DNA from: Orychophragmus violaceus
Taxonomy: Eukaryota; Streptophyta; Magnoliopsida; Brassicales; Brassicaceae
Length of the DNA: 64,000 nucleotides
Assembly: GCA_030180135.1 (NCBI GenBank)
Contig: CM058231.1
Span: 47,998,235-48,062,234 of the forward strand
Direction: 5' to 3'
Both the position numbers and the translations under genes were made by a program. Position 1 is the stretch's first letter; each line of letters starts with the position of its first letter. Below, in pieces: positions 57,001 through 64,000 of the stretch. The notes under the pieces were generated by a model that saw nothing but the letters and a program-made list of their open reading frames with translations, was not told the origin of the DNA and made no database searches.

Positions 57001-60000
57001 GTTAGTTTTCGTATGCCCCTAAAGGTAGAATAAGAAGCATTTTATATAAGTTTATGTTCGTTTGTAACACTCTTAAGTAACCCTTCAAAATGACTAGAAA
57101 CACACTTTGATCTTCTAAAATGTCCTATGAGAATCCTAAACAAAATTTTTTAAACTAAACTTCTTGAAACATATGTGTCATGGATTGGAGAATTTAGGTG
57201 AGGTAGGACAACTATAAGTAAGTTTTTGTACGCTCTTAAAGGTAGAATGAGAAGCGTTTTATACAAGTTTATGTTCGTTTGTAACACCCTTAAGTAACCC
57301 TTCTAAATGACTAGAAACACACTTTGTTCTACTAAAATGTCCTATGAGAATCCTAAACAAAATTTTATAAACAAACTTCTTGAAACATATGTGTCATGGA
57401 TTGGAGAATTTAGGTGAGGTAGGACAACTATAAGTAAGTTTTTGTACGCTCCTAAAGGTAGAATGAGAAACATTTGTACAAGTTTATGTTCGTTTGTAAC
57501 ACACTTAAGTAACCATTCAAAATGACTAGAAACACACTTTGATCTTCTAAAATGTCCTATGAGAATCCTAAACAAAATTTTTTAAACTAAACTTCTTGAA
57601 ACATATGTCTCATGGATTGGAGAATTTAGGTGAGGTAGGACAACTATAAGTAAGTTTTTGTACGCTCCTAAAGGTAGAATGAGAAGCATTTTGTACAAGT
57701 TTATGTTTGTTTGTAAGACCCTTAAGTAACCCTTCTAAATAACTAGAAACCAACTTTGATCTTCTAAAAGGTCCTATGAGAATCCTAAAAAAAACTTTTT
57801 AACCAAAACTTCTTGAAACATATATGTCATGGATTGGAGAATTTAGGTGAGGTAGGACAACTATAAGTAAGTTTTTGTACGCTCCTAAAGGTAGAATGAG
57901 AAGCATTTATACAAGTTTATGTTTGTTTGTGACACCCTTAAGTAACCCTTCTAAATGACTAGAAACACACTTTGTTCTTCTAAAATGTCCTATGAAAATC
58001 CTAAACAAAACTTTTTAAACTAAATTTCTTGAAACATATGTGTCATGGATTGAAGAATTTAGGTGAGGTAGGAAAACTATAAGTAAGTTTTTGTTTGCCC
58101 CTAAAGGTAGAATAAGAAGCATTTTATATAAGTTTATATTCGTTTGTAACACCATTAAGTAACCCTTCAAAATGACTAGAAACACACTTTGATCTTCTAA
58201 AATGTCCTATGAGAATCCTAAACAAAATTTTTTAAACTAAACTTCTTGAAACATATGTGTCATGGATTGGAGAATTTAGGTGAGGTAGGAAAACTATAAG
58301 TAAGTTTTTGTTTGCCCCTAAAGGTAGAATAAGAAGCATTTTATATAAGTTTATATTCGTTTGTAACACCATTAAGTAACCCTTCAAAATGACTAGAAAC
58401 ACACTTTGATCTTCTAAAATGTCCTAAGAGAATCCTAAACAAAACTTTTTAAACTAAACTTCTTGAAACATATGTGTCATGGATTGGAGAATTTATGTGA
58501 GGTAGGACAACTATATAAGTAAGTTTTTGTACGCTCCTAAAGGTCGAATGAGAAGCATTTATACAAGTTTATGTTCGTTTGTAACACCCTTATGTAACCC
58601 TTCTAAATGACTAGAAATACAGTTTGATCTTCTAAAATATCCTATGAGAATCCTAAACAAAACTTTTTTAACAAAACTACTTGAAACATATGTGTCATGG
58701 ATTGGAGAATTTAGGTGGGGTTAGAGAACTATAAGTAAGTTTTTGTATGCTCCTTAAGGTAGAATGAGAAGAATGTTGTAATGTTTTTGTTCGTTTGTAA
58801 CACCACTAAGTAACCCCTCTAAAATATTTAGAAAGACACTTTGATCTTCTAAAAGGTCCTATGAGAATCCTAAATGAAACTTTTTAACCAAAACTTCTTG
58901 AAACATATATGTCATGGATTGGAGAATTTAGGTGAGGTAGGACAACTATAAGTAAGTTTTTGTACGCTCCTAAAGGTAGAATGAGAAGCATTTACACAAG
59001 TTTATGTTCGTTTGTAACACCCTTAAGTAACCCTTCTAAATGACTAGAAACACACTTTGTCCTACTAAATTGTCCTATGAGAATCCTAAACAAAACTTTT
59101 TAAACTAAATTTCTTGAAACATATGTGTCATGGATTGGAGAATTTAGGTGAGGTAGGACAACTATAAGTTAGTTTTCGTATGCCCCTAAAGGTAGAATAA
59201 GAAACATTTTATATAAGTTTATGTTCGTTTGTAACACTCTTAAGTAACCCTTCAAAATGACTAGAAACACACTTTGATCTTCTAAAATGTCCTATGAGAA
59301 TCCTAAACAAAATTTTTTAAACTAAACTTCTTGAAACATATGTGTCATGGATTGGAGAATTTAGGTGAGGTAGGACAACTATAAGTAAGTTTTTGTACGC
59401 TCTTAAAGGTAGAATGAGAAGCGTTTTATACAAGTTTATGTTCGTTTGTAACACCCTTAAGTAACCCTTCTAAATGACTAGAAACACACTTTGTTCTACT
59501 AAAATGTCCTATGAGAATCCTAAACAAAATTTTTTAAACAAAACTTCTTGAAACATATGTGTCATGGATTGGAGAATTTAGGTGAGGTAGGACAACTATA
59601 AGTAAGTTTTTGTACGCTCCTAAAGGTAGAATGAGAAACATTTGTACAAGTTTATGTTCGTTTGTAACACACTTAAGTAACCCTTCAAAATGACTAGAAA
59701 CACACTTTGATCTTCTAAAATGTCCTATGAGAATCCTAAACAAAATTTTTTAAACTAAACTTCTTGAAACATATGTCTCATGGATTGGAGAATTTAGGTG
59801 AGGTAGGACAACTATAAGTAAGTTTTTGTACGCTCCTAAAGGTAGAATGAGAAGCATTTTGTACAAGTTTATGTTTGTTTGTAAGACCCTTAAGTAACCC
59901 TTCTAAATAACTAGAAACCAACTTTGATCTTCTAAAAGGTCCTATGAGAATCCTAAAAAAAACTTTTTAACCAAAACTTCTTGAAACATATATGTCATGG

Positions 60001-60470
60001 ATTGGAGAATTTAGGTGAGGTAGGACAACTATAAGTAAGTTTTTGTACGCTCCTAAAGGTAGAATGAGAAGCATTTATACAAGTTTATGTTTGTTTGTGA
60101 CACCCTTAAGTAACCCTTCTAAATGACTAGAAACACACTTTGTTCTTCTAAAATGTCCTATGAAAATCCTAAACAAAACTTTTTAAACTAAATTTCTTGA
60201 AACATATGTGTCATGGATTGAAGAATTTAGGTGAGGTAGGAAAACTATAAGTAAGTTTTTGTTTGCCCCTAAAGGTAGAATAAGAAGCATTTTATATAAG
60301 TTTATATTCGTTTGTAACACCATTAAGTAACCCTTCAAAATGACTAGAAACACACTTTGATCTTCTAAAATGTCCTATGAGAATCCTAAACAAAATTTTT
60401 TAAACTAAACTTCTTGAAACATATGTGTCATGGATTGGAGAATTTAGGTGAGGTAGGAAAACTATAAGTA
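57001..60470 (+). repeat. About 2.17-kb higher-order duplication with internal deletion
   Basis: GTTAGTTTTCGTATG (57001 and 59168) and AGAAACATTTGTAC (57466 and 59634) recur at 2167-2168 bp, about ten monomers. The copies match until about 58300/60470. At about 58290-58430 the first copy jumps to a later monomer type, equivalent to about 61230, so several monomers found in the second copy are missing from it. Confidence 0.7.
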
Positions 60471-61959
60471 AGTTTTTATACGCTCCTAAAGGTACAATGA
60501 GAAGCATTTTATACAAGTTTATGTTCGTTTGTAAGACCCTTAAGTAACCCTTCTAAATAACAAGAAACCAACTTTGATCTTCTAAAATGTCCTATGAGAA
60601 TCTTAAACAAAACTTTTAAAACTAAACTTCTTGAAACATATGTGTCATGGATTCGAGAATTTAGGTGAGGTAGGACAACTATAAGTAAGTTTTTGTATGC
60701 TCCTAAATGTAGAATGAGAAGGATTTTATACAAGTTTATATTCGTTTGTAACACCCCTAAGTAACCCTTCTAAATACTAGAAAGAAACTTTGATCTTTTA
60801 AAAGGTCCTATGAGAATCCTAAAAAAAAAATTTAAACAAAACTACTTGAAACATATGTGTCATGGATTGGAGAATTTAGGTGAGGTAGGAAAACTATAAG
60901 TAAGTTTTTGTATGCTCCTAAAGGTTGAATGAGAAGGATATGTTCGTTTGTAACACGCCTAAGTAACCCTTCTAAATAATAGAAAGAAACTTTGATCTTC
61001 TAAAAGGTCCTATGAGAATCCTAAACAACAATTTTTAAACAAAACTACTTGAAACATATGTGTCATGGTTTGGAGAATTTAGGTGAGGTAGGAAAACTAT
61101 AAGTAAGTTTTTGTACACTCCTAAAGGTAAAATGAGAAGCATTTTATACAAGTTTGTGTTCGTTTGAAACACCCTTAAGTAACCCTTCTAAATTACTAGA
61201 AACCAACTTTGATCTTCTAAAATGTCCTAAGAGAATCCTAAACAAAACTTTTTAAACTAAACTTCTTGAAACATATGTGTCATGGATTGGAGAATTTATG
61301 TGAGGTAGGACAACTATATAAGTAAGTTTTTGTGCGCTCCTAAAGGTAGAATGAGAAGCATTTATACATGTTTATGTTCGTTTGTAACACCCTTATGTAA
61401 CCCTTCTAAATGACTAGAAATACAGTTTGATCTTCTAAAATATCCTATGAGAATCCTAAACAAAACTTTTTTAACAAAACTACTTGAAACATATGTGTCA
61501 TGGATTGGAGAATTTAGGTGGGGTTAGACAACTATAAGTAAGTTTTTGTATGCTCCTTAAGGTAGATTGAGAAGCATTTTATACAAGTTTATGTTTGTTT
61601 GTAACACCACTAAGTAACCCCTCTAAAAGACTAGAAAGACACTTTGATCGTCTGAAAGGTCCTATGAGAATCACAAATGAACTTTTTAACCAAAACTTCT
61701 TGAAACATATATGTCATCGATTGGTGAATTTCGGTGAGGTAAGACAACAATAAGTAAGTTTTTGTATGCCCCTAAAGGTAGAATAAGAAGCATTTTATAT
61801 AAGTTTATGTTCGTTTGTAACACCTTTAAGTAACCCTTCAAAATGACTAGAAACACACTTTGATCTTCAAAAATGTCCTATGAGAATCCTAAACATAAAT
61901 TTTTAAACTAAACTTCTTGAAACATATGTGTCATGGATTGGAGAATTTAGTTGAGGTAG

Positions 61960-63870
61960 GAGAACTATAAGTAAGTTTTTGTACTCTCCTAAAGGTAGAA
62001 TGAGAAGCATTTATACAAGTTTATGTTCGTTTGTAACACACTTAAGTAACCCTTCAAAATGACTAGAAACACACTTTGATCTTCTAAAATGTCCTATGAG
62101 AATCCTAAACAAAATTTTTTAAACTAAACTTCTTGAAACATATGTGTCATGGGTTGGAGAATTTAGGTGAGGTAGGACAACTATAAGTAAGTTTTTGTAT
62201 GCTTCTAAAGGTAGAATGAGAAGCATTTTATACAAGTTTATGTTCGTTTGTAAGACCCCTAAGTAAACCTTCTAAATACTAGAAATACACTTTAATCTTC
62301 TAAAAGGTCCTATGAGAATGGTAAACAAAAAAGTTTATACAAAACTACTTGAAACATATGTGTCATGGATTGGAGAATTTAGGTGAGGTACGACAACTAT
62401 AAGTAGGTTTTTGTACTCACCTAAAGGTAGAATGAGAAGCATTTTATACAAGTTTATATTCGTTTGTAACACCCTTAAGTAACCCTTCTAAATGACTAGA
62501 AACACACTTTGATCTTCTAAAATGTCCTATGAGAACCCTAAACAAAACTTTTTAAACTAAACTTCTTGAAACATATGTGTCATGGATTGGAGAATTTAGG
62601 TGAGGTAGGACAACTATAAGTAAGTTTTTGTACTCTCCTAAAGGTAGAATGAGAAGCATTTATACAAGTTTATGTTCGTTTGTAACACACTTAAGTAACC
62701 CTTCAAAATGACTAGAAACACACTTTGATCTTCTAAAATGTCCTATGAGAATCCTAAACAAAATTTTTTAAACTAAACTTCTTGAAACATATGTGTCATG
62801 GATTGGAGAATTTAGGTGAGGTAGGACAACTATAAGTAAGTTTTTGTATGCTTCTAAAGGTAGAATGAGAAGCATTTTATACAAGTTTATGTTTGTTTGT
62901 AAGACCCCTAAGTAAACCTTCTAAATACTAGAAATACACTTTAATCTTCTAAAAGGTCCTATGAGAATGGTAAACAAAAAAGTTTATACAAAACTACTTG
63001 AAACATATGTGTCATGGATTGGAGAATTTAGGTGAGGTAGGACAACTATAAGTAGGTTTTTGTACTCACCTAAAGGTAGAATGAGAAGCATTTTATACAA
63101 GTTTATATTCGTTTGTAACACCCTTAAGTAACCCTTCTAAATGACTAGAAAGACACTTTGATCTTCTAAAATGTCCTATGAGAACCTTAAACAAAACTTT
63201 TTAAACTAAACTTCTTGAAACATATGTGTCATGGATTGGAGAATTTAGGTGAGGTAGGACAACTATAAGTAAGTTTTTGTACTCTCCTAAAGGTAGAATG
63301 AGAAGCATTTATACAAGTTTATGTTCGTTTGTAACACACTTAAGTAACCCTTCAAAATGACTAGAAACACACTTTGATCTTCTAAAATGTCCTATGAGAA
63401 TCCTAAACAAAATTTTTTAAACTAAACTTCTTGAAACATATGTGTCATGGATTGGAGAATTTAGGTGAGGTAGGACAACTATAAGTAAGTTTTTGTATGC
63501 TTCTAAAGGTAGAATGAGAAGCATTTTATACAAGTTTATGTTTGTTTGTAAGACCCCTAAGTAAACCTTCTAAATACTAGAAATACACTTTAATCTTCTA
63601 AAAGGTCCTATGAGAATGGTAAACAAAAAAGTTTATACAAAACTACTTGAAACATATGTGTCATGGATTGGAGAATTTAGATGAGGTAGGACAACTATAA
63701 GTAGGTTTTTGTACTCACCTAAAGGTAGAATGAGAAGCATTTTATACAAGTTTATATTCGTTTGTAACACCCTTAAGTAACCCTTCTAAATGACTAGAAA
63801 CACACTTTGATCTTCTAAAATGTCCTATGAGAACCCTAAACAAAACTTTTTAAACTAAACTTCTTGAAAC
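61960..63870 (+). repeat. Trimer higher-order repeat, 650 bp
   Basis: Three monomer types repeat in order at 649-650 bp. The markers GTACTCACC (about 62413, 63062 and 63712), AAACCTTCTAAATAC and AAGTTTATACAAAAC recur once per trimer. At least three units are present with very few differences. This organisation is not seen elsewhere in the window. Confidence 0.85.
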
Positions 63871-64000
63871 ATATGTGTCATGGATTGGAGAATTTAGGTG
63901 AGGTAGGACAACTATAAGTAAGTTTTTGTACGCTCCTAAAGGTAGAATGAGAAGCATTTTATACAAGTTTATGTTCGTTTGTAAGACCCTTAAGTAACCC

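Larger units (their letters stand above)
46264..64000 (+). repeat. 217-bp satellite array, right block
   Basis: About 82 monomers in one orientation, continuing past the window end. It contains nested higher-order repeats: a 4.09-kb tandem duplication (47.5-55.6 kb), a roughly 2.17-kb partial duplication (57-60 kb) and a 650-bp trimer HOR (about 62.0-63.9 kb). Marker monomers recur: a roughly 200-bp form lacking the ATTTTATACAAG segment (near 50420, 54510 and 60935), and a form with TGTTGTAATG (near 48256, 52344, 56604 and 58770). No gene or other insertion is seen. Confidence 0.95.

Overview
The window looks like nuclear DNA from a flowering plant, at or near a centromere. It holds no host gene that I can recognise. 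About 27.5 kb is a head-to-tail satellite with a unit of about 217 bp, and about 36.5 kb is five Ty1/copia LTR retrotransposons inserted into that satellite or into one another. The plant assignment rests on the copia Gag-Pol proteins, primer-binding sites matching plant initiator-Met tRNA, and TGGGCC and TATA motifs in the LTRs. The species cannot be named from this. Pol motifs and LTRs opening TGTTGG suggest an Angela/TAR-like copia lineage (inference).

Layout. 1-7165 is satellite. 7166-36012 is a nested retroelement cluster. E1 (+) spans the whole cluster, with target duplication CTATG. Inside its 3' region sits E2 (-, 13397-34925, ATTAA). Inside the decayed pol of E2 sit E3 (-, 15066-22115, TGATG) and E4 (-, 23078-30429, ATCAG). 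36013-38623 is satellite. 38624-46263 is E5 (+, TTTAG). 46264-64000 is satellite with several levels of higher-order repeat. All five elements have exact 5-bp target duplications and paired LTRs, so every base of the cluster is assigned. LTR mismatches counted by eye are about 7/652 (E1), 4/648 (E2), 2/690 (E3), 3/635 (E4) and 1/647 (E5), which agrees with the nesting order.

Element biology. E4 has one uninterrupted Gag-Pol frame (1324 codons), although a zinc-ligand cysteine of its integrase is changed. E5 has a similar Gag-Pol with two stops and a terminal frameshift. E1, E2 and E3 form a third class: they encode a 296-residue Gag but share the same wrecked, internally deleted pol. They must therefore have been copied with enzymes supplied in trans. 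All five keep the same non-coding architecture: a candidate splice donor in the LTR, a tRNA primer site, a 1.2-1.8 kb leader with a hypervariable GATCG-rich block, a candidate splice acceptor 2 nt before the gag ATG, and a 0.7-0.9 kb 3' region. That 3' region is bounded by two polypurine tracts and carries two conserved hairpins.

Satellite. Monomers fall into recognisable variant types arranged as pentamers (about 1085 bp, left), a 1.95 kb tandem duplication, a roughly 19-monomer 4.09 kb tandem duplication (47.5-55.6 kb), a partial copy of about 10 monomers (57-61 kb) and a trimer HOR (about 650 bp, right edge). A paralogous satellite block at 55.0-58.2 kb contains the empty version of the E5 insertion site.
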